Assembly: GCA_916610825.1 (NCBI GenBank)
Contig: OU744446.1
Location: 32,960,936 to 33,024,935, forward strand
Length of the DNA stretch: 64,000 nucleotides
Direction: 5' to 3'
Origin: Haliclystus octoradiatus
Lineage: Eukaryota; Cnidaria; Staurozoa; Stauromedusae; Haliclystidae
Shown: in pieces, positions 23,862-35,958 of the stretch
How positions within the stretch are numbered: the first letter of the stretch is position 1
Layout of the letters: every line of letters starts with the position of its first letter
Position numbers and translations under genes: made by a program
Notes under the pieces: model-generated
The model's input: the letters and a program-made list of their open reading frames with translations, nothing else
Databases searched by the model: none
What the model was told of the DNA's origin: nothing

Positions 23862-24103
23862 GATCAGTGCCTTTGTCTTGATTAGCATCATTTTCTGGCA
23901 TCAAATCATCTGAATGCTGCATTGATGAATCATTAGAATTTAATCCATCAGAAATCATCTCTATGACTTGATCAGGTGATAACTTCTTGCGCTCTACTTC
24001 AATTGATGATACACGTTTATCAGATAGCGAGCAATGAGGACATACTACACCAACACAAATGGCGTGATACCAACTATCGCAATTGTTGCATGCAATATAA
24101 AAT
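23862..24103 (-). CDS. Gene B PHD exon, shortened finger
   Basis: On the minus strand the acceptor TTTTTATCAATCAG is followed by A, completing the split Lys codon, then FYIACNNCDSWYHAICVGV and directly VCPHC. Compared with genes A and C, about 16 residues between the His-Cys and the last CxxC pair are missing, although all the zinc ligands remain. A Ser/Asp-rich linker follows. The exon is 242 bp and ends GATC|GTAAGG in phase 1, matching the zinc-finger exon at 19108. Confidence 0.8.
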
Positions 24104-24683
24104 CTGATTGATAAAAATATTATGCGTAACAGTGAATACATTGTATTGACATGTTGAATTATAAATATATATTTTTATTTCAATAAGGATAATCCCAAGT
24201 TCATATCATCAAATAGGAAGTAATTAGTATTTGATCATAGTCAAATCGATCCTTCCCAAGATCAGACCATAAATCGTAGGGACTGCAATTCGAAAATGTG
24301 TTCTACTCGTTGCCTCGTAACCAATTATGACCTCACTATGAATCGCGTTTACAACTCAGTTATGTTTATTAACTTATTATTAACCTTAGCCGTCACTTAC
24401 GATGACGCAGTCGGAGACTATAAAAAATGATAAATGGTTCCTAAAGCTTTATTTATGTGCTAGTTCTTTGTATAATATTGCAATCCAATCACATATTCTT
24501 TCACCTGTTATTTTAAAATATAGAGCCTACTCTCACAAAACAAAACATATTATATTTAGTGATTTAGTTTACAATTCAATGTCTTTACAAAAATTGGTTG
24601 TTTATGTTTTGCTTACATTGTAAAGCATTGTAATAATTGAACCCTGTTGATCGTTGATATATTTGTCTGCTTTTGGGGCAACC

Positions 24684-26312
24684 ACTGTGAAAACAGTCTA
24701 AGAATGTTAAATGGCCCAATTTTAAAGTGAATATCCTGGATATTGGGAGATTGCTTCTTTAGATAGTGAAAAATTTTCTATTCGTACATGATCTTCTTGT
24801 ATTTTGACTTTGCACAAGCATTTCCCCTCAAAAATGCAACCAAAGAGACGATTTGCGTCTCATTCTTTTTCCTCGAACAGGAACCTGTTTATTTTCCACA
24901 AGAGGGTTTACACCAGAAAAAACACTAAACATTTTACTTAATTGTCTCTAAATAAAAAACAGCTGAACCAAATGGCAATCTGCTTTCGGAATGATGTTTT
25001 CAACGTTCAGCTCAAGATTATGAGCTATATTTGATCAATATGCGGGATCCAGGAAAAGATATAATTAGCCTCTAAAGTCAAAAGTTTTTCGTTTTGGATT
25101 TTTCTCACTTAAGTGATCACGCGATTAGCACCTCTTTACGACTTCGTTTAAGCAGGTTATCGCTGCTTGATATTGAAGATGTGTGACTAATTTTAATACG
25201 CATCAACTACGCTGACTATGCTTAGACAAAGTCGTAAAGTGGTGTTAATAGCGTGAGCACTAGAGCGAGAAAAATACAAAACTAAAAACTTTTGACTTTA
25301 CAAGCTTATATCTCTTTACCTGGATCTTGAATATTGATCAAATATAACTCTAAATATTCAGCCGGACGTTGAAAACTTCATTCCGAAAGCAAATTGTCAA
25401 TTGGTTCGGCCGTTATTTATTTAGAGACAAATAAGTAGAATGTTTAGTATTTTTTCCGATGTAAACTCTCTTGTTGAAATAAACGTGTTCCTGTTGGAGG
25501 AAAAAGAATGAGACACAAAATTCACCCAAAATCGTCACTTTGACTGCAGTTTTGAAGGACAAATGATCGTGCAAAGTAAAAACACAAGAACATCATGTAC
25601 GATTAGAAAATTTTTCTCTATCTAAAGAAGCAATCTCCCAATATCCGGGATATAAACTTTGATGAACAGTTCATGAAAAATTCCATGAATACCAGACAAT
25701 CTGAAGTTCATGAACTAGTTCATGAACTGTATACAATATGCCCATGAGCAGTCAAAGAATGTTAAATGGACCAACTTTCATGAACAGTTCATAAACAATT
25801 CATGAAAAATTCCAGTAAAAATTATACAGTTTAAAGTTCATGAACTGCCCAATTTTCAAGAACAGTTCATGAAAAAATTCCAGTAAAAATTATTCAGTTT
25901 AAAGTTCATGAACTGCCCAATTTTCATGATGAAAAATTCATGAAAATTTCCAGTAAAAATTATACAGTTTAGAGTTCATGAACTGCCCAATTTTCATGAA
26001 CAGTTCATGAACAATTCATGAAAAATTCCAGTAAAAATTATACAGTTTAAAGTTCATGAACTGCCCAATTTTCATGAACAGTTCATGAACAATTCATGAA
26101 AATTTCCAGTAAAAATTATACAGTTTAAAGTTCATGAACTGCCCAATTTTCATGAACAGTTCATGAACAATTCATGAAAAATTCCATGAAAACCAGGCAA
26201 ATAGAAGTTCATGAACTAGTTCATGAACTGTATATAAGATGCCCATGAACAGTTCATGAATGCTTATAAAGTTCATGAACTATTCAGGAGGTTCATGAAT
26301 AATCCATGACCT
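24684..26312. mobile_element. Composite TTCATGAA element: 420-bp foldback plus array
   Basis: It begins CCACTGTGAAAACAGTCTAAG, a diverged family end. Positions 24731-25149 and 25225-25653 are inverted copies (outer words ATATCCTGGATATTGGGAGA and TCTCCCAATATCCGGGATAT) separated by a 75-bp spacer. From 25660 to 26312 there is an irregular array of units with AGTTCATGAACTGCCC and TTCCAGTAAAAATTATACAG repeated about five times. No transposase frame is visible. It lies in the gene B intron. Confidence 0.8.
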
Positions 26313-26407
26313 CAAAAACATTTCACATGCGTAGCCTGTTAGGCATAGACATATAACAGTAGAGTACGAGGTGGATAATTTCAAACATCATTATTATAAT
26401 AACCTAC

Positions 26408-26451
26408 TTGGTATCATCGTTTGATTTATCGCATACACAATAAAGCTCCAT
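26408..26451 (-). CDS. Gene B first coding exon, PHD knuckle
   Basis: On the minus strand an ATG at 26451-26449 begins MELYCVCDKSNDDT plus two bases, followed by the donor ACCAA|GTAGGT. This is the same first PHD knuckle (LYCxC...DD) and the same phase-2 split as in genes A and C; the A at 24103 completes Lys. The frame is also open upstream of the ATG for nine codons, so a preceding exon (with a further finger) cannot be excluded. Confidence 0.62.
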
Positions 26452-28866
26452 GACGTCTTCACAATTCAAATCGTTATTGCACTAGTTACAGAGATAATCT
26501 TGAATATTTAGCGTCAGCAGCCATTAACAACCATTACATCTTAAGGATATTCTATAACATAATAATAACAATATATAAATATTAATAATTGAAAATGGCT
26601 AGAGACATTAGTCAAAACAACGTTGAGATTACTAATAAAAATGAGAAACTGTTGCCACTGACTTTTGCCTTAAAATATAATAATAATAACACAAAATATA
26701 AAGTTAAAATGAAATAAAAAATATATCTAAATTAAAATTAAGTCTAATAAATAAAGCAATACTGATGAAACATAATTATTGAGTTTTATCAGCTCTAACG
26801 ATCGTTGAAATGTAAATGAAAACACAAAACATGAAAATTAAACATAATTGAGAAACATTGAAAAGTATTATCCCTTTATTGATATACTTTTTGTTGTTGT
26901 TGTGTCTTATGTTTTGTTCAATGTTGACAAATAAATGAACTGTCCAGACTAATTGAACACAAGGTGAGTTAGCTTAAAGGAGCAAAAATGACCGGCAGGC
27001 GCTACGCACTTAGGATCACGTGCACGTTTATTGTTTATAACACAATGTTCATTGTTGACATGAATTTATAACAAATTAGGCCTGCATATAACAATAGTTT
27101 CAAAGCGAGACCGTTGAATTACGCTAAGCATAAATTCAACTTGAGCTCGCAGCGGTCGCCGGTCAATTTTGCCCCTTTAACAAATAAAGCCGCTAAAATT
27201 GAAATTAATTTCTCAATATTATTTCGTTTTAAACATGACTTGATACACATTTATTATAAATTGCTGTTATATTGATTAGTCTCTAATGAAAATTAATTGA
27301 ACATCGTGATTAATCGCACTCGGAAAAATCCTAATCGGCCCACCAATAATGATTGAGAAGAAACAACACTTTGTAAATTATTTATAAATATGAATTTAGT
27401 AGAAACATTTTGTATTTACTCTGCTAATGCACACACCGACTTTTCAAAGATTTACTATAGTACTACAGCGTCCTGAAAAATGACAAATGTTTAATTTTGG
27501 GCGTGAAATTTAGTAATGGCATGAAAACAACCTCTGAGTGTCCCAAAACTAGCTGGTCTCCTAGTTAAAGTGTCCTAGATTACATAAAACATTGTGTACC
27601 TGATAACATGAATTCAAATATATGAGCGATAGTAGAAATATTTACGATGATTATCTTGCTAGAGTAATCAAATTTACTGACCCTGCCGATACGTTACTGG
27701 TAAGCAAAAGCCATTTTTCTCGAAATTATAATTTATTTCCAATCAAAAATAAATATTTTGGACGGACCAGGGAATATTTTATTTGAAAGGAATGATCATA
27801 TTGTAACTGCAATCATCTGTTTATATTTGACGCTTTGGTCTCATTTTACATGATATTGCCGTCCAAGAGCAAGAATAGGAATTAGGTTCAAGAATTCAAG
27901 AATTCATAAATGAGGAAGAAAAGATGAGTATACAGACAATAAATCCCGCATATACATTAAGGCCATTAAATATCGATATATGGAAGAGATACTTACAAAC
28001 AAACAAATATATATATATGCTCGTTAATCTTGCTGATTGATTAAACTGTGTTGAAATCGAAGAGAAGAAACCTCCGTCCTCAAATGACCTGCCTGTCTGT
28101 CCTACGATTGTGTGCCCTCGCAGGCTTCCTTTCGCGCCATTATAGCCTCTCTCAGACGATTGCTTACCGTGTTATGAAAAAGAGAGAGGCTCGAATAAGT
28201 GGACTGCGTTCCCCTTCGCTAGTCGCTTCGTCTACTCATTCCTGAACAAAAATACAAAAATACTCATATCGTGGATTCTACAAAGAATAGTCTACAAGAA
28301 CAGTAAGTAAGTTAATTACTAACCCGATAATTGCTCTGCTCAGTCAAACTACATGAATTAGCCACTCAATATAGTGGACTTCATGTATGTTACGGTGGAA
28401 ATAAAATAGCCTACCGGACAAATGGAGTCTGATCAAAAAGACCAGTTTTGCCGCCATAATTTTTAGGCCAAAAAGTTTAGGATCGGAAAATGTAAAACTG
28501 GAAATTTTCAGAAAAGCGGCAAGAACTACAACATCATGGCACAATTTGAGTCTTAATGCTACAAAGGGGGTGGTAAAGGTTTTTTCGTGAGACGTAAAGT
28601 GGATGTTTTAATTCCCTTGATACGATGAAGACCCATAATTTATCAACGTGATCCGCGAAAACCATGCTGCTTGTGAGACGTGAAAGTGGTTAATTTATAG
28701 TCGTTTATTTATGAACTGTGCCTTTAAATGTGTGTGTGAAACGTGAATTTAGCGATTTTAAGATGACAGTTTTCCATATGTTTTGTGCATTTTAAGTAAT
28801 AATCCACAGGCAGCGATCTTCCGACTTATTATCTTCCGAAAATTTCAAACGACAATTGCATCCTTA
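26452..28866. other. Intergenic region between genes B and C, first part
   Basis: Contains the piggyBac-type element listed separately and AT-rich sequence. A hairpin AGCCTCTCTC...GAGAGAGGCT at 28145-28193 lies in a locally GC-richer stretch of unknown nature. No exon with domain or splice support was found. This region could hold divergent promoters of gene B (leftward) and gene C (rightward). Confidence 0.4.
26978..27176. mobile_element. piggyBac-type miniature element
   Basis: 199 bp flanked by TTAA on both sides (26974-26977 and 27177-27180), with inverted ends AGGAGCAAAAATGACCGGC and GCCGGTCAATTTTGCCCCT. TTAA is the target of piggyBac transposons. A diverged relative lies near 40-180. 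Confidence 0.72.
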
Positions 28867-29270
28867 AGCCCTGGGCAAACGACGGCAACATTTGCGCGAC
28901 AGATCTGTTTTTTGTCTGACGTGTGTTTTTTGTGTTTTGAAGCAGTCTGTTCAGGAGCGGCTAAACGACAAGGATTTTCTCAAGATTTTTCTAGAAAAAG
29001 TCAGACTGAGCTTAAAAAGAAGCCATGGAGAAGCAACAACATCGGAAAAGTTCAATACATTTCGAACAAAATGGTTCGAAAAGAATAACGAAGACGTTCG
29101 ATAACAAAAATAATTGGAAAGACTTAAAATGTTTGATGGCCATCAAACACGATGCGACAAAGAAAATACACAATGTAGCACGTCAGACAAAATCGAAAGA
29201 ATGGCTAAACAACAATGACTTTCGAAGGATTTAAAAGTCGCGCAAATGTTGCCGTCGTTTGCCCAGGGCT
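28867..29270. mobile_element. PIF/Harbinger-type miniature element
   Basis: 404 bp with near-perfect inverted ends AGCCCTGGGCAAACGACGGC (left) and GCCGTCGTTTGCCCAGGGCT (right), continuing inward to about 34 bp. It is flanked by TTA on both sides, the usual 3-bp target of PIF/Harbinger. The overlapping open frames inside have no recognisable domain. Confidence 0.8.
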
Positions 29271-29419
29271 TTATTCTCAAACGATTGCATTGTCTGAGCA
29301 TGTTCTGAGTGCTGAAGAACTTGAATATATATCAATCACTTATGTCTCTGAGAACATGTACAAATTAGTGTATTGTCTGGCATTGGTAACCTTCAATTTT
29401 CAAGCAATGTATACTCTTT

Positions 29420-30090
29420 AGCTAACAATGATCTCCAACAAGTTTCTCAAATCAAAGATGTTGGGGCACGTCAGATTCACGGAAAACAGTAAGAAATTTA
29501 CGGAGCAATATAAAACGAGGTCCATTGTATTCTGCTTTCCTGTAAACGAGTGTACCGCATGGAAATACATCGTTTTGAGCAATTGATTTAGGTGTAGTGA
29601 ATATAGCAACAAGTATTTTGCGATGATGTTTTGAGCTTGTGGAAAACATCAATTTCAACTTAACTATCTTTACATAGATTTTGAAAGATTTTGAATGCAT
29701 AAGTACAACATTTTGTTTTTTCAGTTTGCGTCAACATTAGTTTACATAATTCATGTTATTCAACACTCTTCATGTTTCATCACGTCTGTTCAATCAATTA
29801 ATTATCATAACAACAGAATCTAAAATGGAACTAATGGTGCCCAACTTGAGATTTTCTTTGTTATAGTAAATAGAGGGAGACCATTCAAACACGCAAAAGA
29901 CGTCGCTCTGAAATATTGGTTGCGTTTTAATTTCGTATTTTATATTAGCAAAAAGAGCATTTGATTTTATAGAAAAGTTTATCCAAGAGAAGTTGCTTTA
30001 TATTTTGGGAACAAGCATATTTAATTTTAATCCAATAATACATTTTATTATTTGAAATAATCGATATTTCATTGATATTCGATTACTAAT
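29420..30090. repeat. Dispersed repeat R3, copy 1
   Basis: A stretch containing TTTGAAAGATTTTGAATGCA, CTTCATGTTTCATCAC and AATTAATTATCATAACAACA also occurs inverted at about 46900-47200, and a short part lies inside the element at 35402. It looks like a non-autonomous element of uncertain class. Confidence 0.5.
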
Positions 30091-30355
30091 GGATGAATCG
30101 ATTTTCAATTCTCATCCCTAGAGTTGGGAAGGATATGCTATGACAAATCATAAAATCCACTGTCTTCAACACAATCAGCAAGCTGATTTTGTAACTAATA
30201 GCCTACCATCTGAGAGATATATGACCCCAGTGTGAATAAAATACCACGATGTAAACTTTTGAAAATTTTTGGGTTTGATTTTACTATTTTTCTTTCAAGG
30301 TCTTCAAGGTGGAATTAAATACTTTAATCTGACAATTTTATATTAACCAACCAAT

Positions 30356-30519
30356 ATGAGAAAACGCAGTAGAAAAAAAGCGAAACAAAGTGTTGAAGTT
30401 GATTCAATGGATATGCCGCCTTTATCTGCAACAAATGAAATACAAACAACCAGACTGGACAATATTAATGAGAAAGAGACTCTGCATTGTGTTTGTCAAA
30501 CGCCTTTTAATGATCAAAG
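30356..30519 (+). CDS. Gene C exon 1: basic N-terminus and first PHD knuckle
   Basis: ATG at 30356, with a stop codon in frame 12 bp upstream, begins MRKRSRKKAKQSVEVDSMD, a basic start that may be a nuclear localisation signal. About 55 residues in comes LHCVCQTPFNDQ, the first knuckle of a PHD finger. His replaces the Tyr seen in gene A. The exon is 164 bp and ends CAAAG|GTAAGA in phase 2. Intron 1 (3.4 kb) holds an R1 repeat, (ATT)n blocks and a Penelope-like element. Confidence 0.78.
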
Positions 30520-30544
30520 GTAAGATTAATTACATCAAACATAG

Positions 30545-30810
30545 TCTGATAAACGATTTTTCCTCCCGGGATTCCAAATATTCGTTTCAAACTTTTTTGG
30601 GTGATTTCATAATGCAAATGTTTTCACATCTTTTTATTTTACAGTTATTGTCATACAAATATGATAAAAACTGCACATTTTTATTTCTCTGTCCAAGAAA
30701 AGAAAGCAATTCGATTAAAACAACTTGGATACAACTGTTCTTCCCCTTCCTTCTGAATTTGTGCTCGCCTTTCAAGACTCTCAGTCCCAGAATTCCTTAT
30801 TTTAGTGAAC
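30545..30810. repeat. Dispersed intronic repeat family R1, copy 3
   Basis: Same landmark order as 3291-3540, starting 25 bp after the donor of gene C exon 1, just as copy 1 lies in the equivalent intron of gene A. It may be ancestral intron sequence retained since the gene duplication rather than a transposon. Confidence 0.55.
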
Positions 30811-31316
30811 CATGACATCAAATAATGTAGGTACGGTACCTAGTCATTCATACGACTTATGAAACACTGAAAACTTTCTGAGAAGGACTAACAAGGTTGG
30901 TCTTTCAGTCTTTTTAGTCTATAATTGATAATTCCAATAAAAATAGTGGATTCAAAAAGATACATCGAAAAACGTTGTTTCAATCTGCCAACATCAAAAA
31001 AATTATCGGAGAGGTGTTAGCCCAATTTTATTATTATTATTATCATTATTATTATTATTATCAGAGAACAATATCATTTTTCAAACTTGATCTGACATTT
31101 TTATTGCCGATATTTCATGTGCAGAATTCGAACAGGCTGCAAACAACTTTCAATAGAATTTCTCTTTATAACATTATAATTTAGAGAAGCACTACAAGGT
31201 TAATATTTTATACGATACATTTCATATTTTATAAATAGAAAAAAAAATAAAAAAGAAATTTCCGTTTTAAAGTTGATCGACCATTTGCCGATGGCCGACC
31301 GCTAAATTGTTCTCTG

Positions 31317-31643
<327 letters not shown>

Positions 31644-31645
31644 TA

Positions 31646-31940
<295 letters not shown>

Positions 31941-32071
31941 TCAAGATAAAGGATAACGACAAAAAATAAACAGACTTAGGTTTAAACAACGTTTCGCAAT
32001 AGCTTAATTGCATCTTCAGGTTAAAAGGAATAACATATGAAATTACAAAGTATTTATAGTAAATATTATAA

Positions 32072-33418
32072 TATTATACCTATAACTTTGGACTTGCAAA
32101 ATGGTTAGATGAAAAATTGCAACCTTTATTGTGCAATCTCTACACTATTAATGATGTTTTTGATTTTTGTGAAGAAATTAAGACTACAACAATTAATATC
32201 TCTGATATATTAGTATCATATGACGTGTCATCATTATTTACCAATATCCCTGTTGAAAAAACTATAGATATACTAGTCCAAAAAGCCTTCAAAGATGACT
32301 GGTTCAATCAAACTCACAAGCTATCGTTAACGCCCAATGAACTTGCAGAGTTGCTATTATTAGCAACCAAGAACGAATTGTTTCAATTTGAAGGCGAACT
32401 TTTTGAACAAATTGACGGCGTTGCCATGGGATCACCTCTTGGACCCTTGATGGCCAACATATTCATGTGTGATTTAGAACAAAAATTGCAAGAACAGGAT
32501 TTATTGCCAAATTATTATCGTCGTTATGTTGATGACACCATAGCAGTTATGCCTAGTATTGAAAGTGCTAATAGCTTTCTCAAATTATTGAATGATAATT
32601 CAGAATTAAATTTCACTCTTGAAATAGAAGATAGAAATCAGATACCATTTATCGGTATATTACTAAAAAGAACTAATTGTAGTATTGAAACTTCGGTTTA
32701 CCGCAAACCCACTGACAATGGGCTATTGTTGCATTATAATAGTCATGTGGACATGAAATACAAACGGGGGCTGCTATTAACGATGCTTGATCGAGCACGC
32801 TGTTTATCATCTAATGATTATTTATTTAATTCTGAATGTATTACAATCAAAAACATATTTTTAAAACTTAAATATCCTATTTCCTTAATTAATTTTTGTA
32901 TTTCTAAGTTTAATTTACCTAATAATGCAGAATTAGACAACATAACCCACAACAAAAGAGATGCAATTAACATTGTTTTGCCTTACAAAGACCAGGTTTC
33001 CGCCAATTCACTACGGCGACAATTGAAAACTCTGAGTGTAGAAGTCGGACAGAGCTTTCGACCAGTTTTTAAATCTAGAAAAATAATTGACGATGTTCGT
33101 GTGCGTGAACCGAGGCCGGCTTTACTGTCTCGTCAATGCGTTGTTTACCTATTCCAGTGTGACTCTTGCGATGCGAGTTATGTCGGCTTTACTCGCCGGC
33201 ATCTACAACAACTTATTGACGAACATTGTGGGTCGGCAGTCGGTTTACACTTACAAACTCACAATAAAAATGTCAAAAATTCAGGACATCTTTTTTCTGT
33301 ACTGAGGAAGTGCACCGATAAGTTTGATTGTTTAATTCATGAAATGCTATCAATCAAAGAGCTAAGTCCGACCCTCAACATTCAGAAGGATTCCGTCCGG
33401 TCTAGGCTATTTGTATAA
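32072..33418 (+). CDS. Penelope-like reverse transcriptase with GIY-YIG endonuclease (5' truncated)
   Basis: The frame is open from a stop at 32069 to the TAA at 33416-33418 and has no ATG at the usual N-terminus. Visible reverse transcriptase motifs are SYDVSSLFTNIP (block A, first catalytic Asp), GVAMGSPLGPLMANIF (block B) and RYVDDT (block C, catalytic Asp pair). The thumb region has IPFIGILLKR and SVYRKPT. The C-terminal 100 residues carry the endonuclease: VYLFQCDSCDASYVGFTRR, with CDSC likely binding zinc, and a downstream EH. Everything before block A is mostly missing compared with a full-length element, so this copy is not autonomous. There are no internal stops or frameshifts, which suggests a fairly recent insertion. 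Confidence 0.9.
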   Translation, partial: YYTYNFGLAKWLDEKLQPLLCNLYTINDVFDFCEEIKTTTINISDILVSYDVSSLFTNIPVEKTIDILVQKAFKDDWFNQTHKLSLTPNELAELLLLATKNELFQFEGELFEQIDGVAMGSPLGPLMANIFMCDLEQKLQEQDLLPNYYRRYVDDTIAVMPSIESANSFLKLLNDNSELNFTLEIEDRNQIPFIGILLKRTNCSIETSVYRKPTDNGLLLHYNSHVDMKYKRGLLLTMLDRARCLSSNDYLFNSECITIKNIFLKLKYPISLINFCISKFNLPNNAELDNITHNKRDAINIVLPYKDQVSANSLRRQLKTLSVEVGQSFRPVFKSRKIIDDVRVREPRPALLSRQCVVYLFQCDSCDASYVGFTRRHLQQLIDEHCGSAVGLHLQTHNKNVKNSGHLFSVLRKCTDKFDCLIHEMLSIKELSPTLNIQKDSVRSRLFV

Positions 33419-33534
33419 CTCTAACTATAAGTAAATAATATATTATCTTTGTTGTATTGTTTTCTACCCAATTTTATAATCACGTAAATATTTACTATAA
33501 ATACTTTGTAATTTTATATGTTATTCCTTTTAAC

Positions 33535-33570
33535 CTGAAGATGCAATTAAGCTATTGCGAAACGTTGTTT
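33535..33570 (+). ncRNA. Hammerhead-ribozyme-like core in the right terminal repeat
   Basis: CTGAAGA at 33535 is followed by a 5-bp stem GCAAT/ATTGC closed by TAAGCT, then GAAA, then ACGTTGT, which could form the very short stem III typical of Penelope-encoded minimal type I hammerheads. Stem I pairing is weak in this copy. An inverted copy lies at about 31985-32019. Activity is inferred, not shown. Confidence 0.6.
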
Positions 33571-33640
33571 AACCTAAGTCTGTTTATTTTTTGTCGCTAT
33601 CCTTTATCTTGAAATGTTTTTCGAAGAAACTTTTACTGAA

Positions 33641-33889
<249 letters not shown>

Positions 33890-33899
33890 TCTCAAACAG

Positions 33900-34076
33900 C
33901 TACTATATTGGATGTGATGTATGTAACAATTGGTTCCATGGTGATTGTGTTGGCATATCTGAATCAGATGCAGAAACTATTACTGAATTTATCTGTAGCA
34001 TATGCAGAAAAGAAGTTCAATCTATAGAAGAAGGCAACATTCACTGTATTTGCAAGCAACCATATGATGATACAAA
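33900..34076 (+). CDS. Gene C exon 2: rest of PHD1 and start of PHD2
   Basis: The acceptor TTATCTCAAACAG precedes a 177-bp exon, phase 2 in and out, the same length as gene A exon 2. It encodes YYIGCDVCNNWFHGDC and CSIC, completing PHD1 (cage Phe, Tyr and Trp present), then IHCICKQPYDDT, the first knuckle of PHD2. It ends ACAAA|GTAAGT. Near-identity with gene A exon 2 at the DNA level (GCATATCTGAATCAGATGC) shows recent common descent or gene conversion. Confidence 0.85.
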
Positions 34077-35401
34077 GTAAGTAGATAGATTGCATCAAGT
34101 TTTTACCGTAAAATCTTTTGAGTTTTTTTTACCAACTAGGCTGTCAGTAGGTACATGTGGATTTTTCGAAAGATCAAATTGTAAGAGCACTTAGGCCAAG
34201 TGGGATTTGATATTTGCAAAAATTGAATTGAATGAGAAACTTTTAATGTTCATAATCATCAATAACTTATTAACTGTGCGTTTACTTAGTTGAGCAATCT
34301 AAAAAGAATTCGAGCAGGGCAAACCAAATGATGTGAATCAGCCACTTAGCATTCTTGTGACATCAGTTTTATTATGGTTTTATCAACTCGGGCTGAAAAC
34401 GAAAATATTGCTTTTTGAACACAAAATGTAAAAAGCAAGGCGTATGTCAATCTTGCATTAGAAACACCTACACAGTGATAATCAACTACACATAACACAA
34501 CTTTTGATGTATTTTTCATTGCAATGAATTCATAAGAATTTTTGGTATGTTCTTTCGAAGTTGTACTTTGACTTTTTATGTAGTTGAATTAGAAACTACA
34601 TAATTAAAATTACGATATATTATAAGATGCATTATTAAAGTATTGCAAACCTTTTATATTGTTAATTTATAATAAGAATTTAAGAAATGGCGAAGATTTA
34701 ATTTCACACCTTTATCAATGTGCTATATAATTGACACTGTTGTTGGTCAGGTGTTTAAGCCTTTTTCTACAGAAAAACACTATTTCAACTACTAAATGTC
34801 CTTGTATCTCATGTGTTTCTCAGTTAAATGAACTCGTTTCAAGCAAATAAGGTGTCCCGAAGGTGTAGGCGTACCTGACTCTGACGTTAGAAACTTTTAA
34901 TTCCGTGTAAATGGAGATACGATTTTTCAAAATTTTTAATTGTTCTTTTTTGTATAATAAGCCCTCTTGTCACTCCTACTATCGTTCCGAGTTTGGAAAA
35001 AGTACTGATCAAAAATATTGTAGACTCAACTTTAAATATCTCTGCTTAGACGCGTCAATCTAAGAAATCATTGTCGCCATTCTTCATCATTTAGCTTCAG
35101 CTTCTCGAATCTGTGATAGTTTTTTTTTGTGTGTCATGTGCAATTTAATATGAATACTCATTGAGCTATCCCTCAATTGCGTCATTGCCTTCCATTAGCA
35201 GTTGCAAACCTGGTCTTTTGAATTTCATTTAGTCATGGCTGCAATATTTATTGCTATTGCTTCATTGTGAGTTCCATTGTTCTCCCAACCAATCAAATTT
35301 AGATTTCACTTTTTACATCATTTTTCGTGTTTTCATTGTTTCAAAAATAAGTTGAGAATAAGAGGATGTCTGTTATCCAATCAGAATCAAGTAAATTTTT
35401 C

Positions 35402-35783
35402 AAGTATACAAGCTTAGTCATATAGCTAGCCTGCGTTACGGACCGCAATTCATTTACAAAAGAATAGCGTCGGTGTGATTTGCGCAGTTCTTTGTCCAGC
35501 CACTTTTCAAAAACGTAGAGCGGAAGTTTCTGATCGATGCATGGTTAATCTATTGTTCTTAGTGAATAAATTCATCACCTCTGTTCGATCAATTAATTGT
35601 CATAGCTACGAAGCCTAAAATAAAACTTATTGCAACCTTAGTCTTGCATAATTATGTGACATCAATCTTATTCTGATACGAGGCCCTGACAGAGAAACCG
35701 AGCAATTCACACAGACCCTATTCTTTCGTGAATGAATTGTGGTCTGTAACGCAGGCTAGCTATATGACTAAGCTTGTATACTT
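35402..35783. mobile_element. Foldback miniature element with about 52-bp inverted ends
   Basis: 382 bp. The first 38 bases (AAGTATACAAGCTTAGTCAT onward) are perfectly repeated in inverse at the right end, and similarity extends to about 52 bp. The inner part begins TAGCCTGCGTTACGGACC, akin to the hAT-like family at 11020. A piece of repeat R3 lies inside (about 35555-35630). Confidence 0.78.
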
Positions 35784-35958
35784 TCGGAAAAAACAAAGTC
35801 AAATTTCGTAAAAACACGGGGAGTGTTGCAAAATTGTCAGTACGATCGCAGAAAAAGGTTATTTGAAGGTGTACAACTATGTAGGCCTACAATGGAGGGG
35901 GTTTCAAATATTGAAACATTTAATGAGAACATGGTTTAAGGATGGCCACTCATACTGT

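Larger units (their letters stand above)
31941..33613 (+). mobile_element. Penelope-like retroelement with inverted terminal repeats
   Basis: A 1.67-kb copy bounded by about 127-bp inverted repeats (31941-32068 and 33488-33613), each nearly identical, with (ATT)n on both outer sides. It carries the reverse transcriptase/GIY-YIG frame at 32072-33418. Each terminal repeat contains a hammerhead-ribozyme-like core (CTGAAGA, GCAAT/ATTGC stem, GAAA). Inverted flanking repeats from partial tandem or inverted copies are known for Penelope-like elements. It lies in gene C intron 1. Confidence 0.88.

Noticed and set aside
28783..29421. Cluster of overlapping 60-100-residue frames
   Set aside because: They fall in and around the PIF/Harbinger-type element 28867-29270; no frame shows a transposase motif or spans the element.
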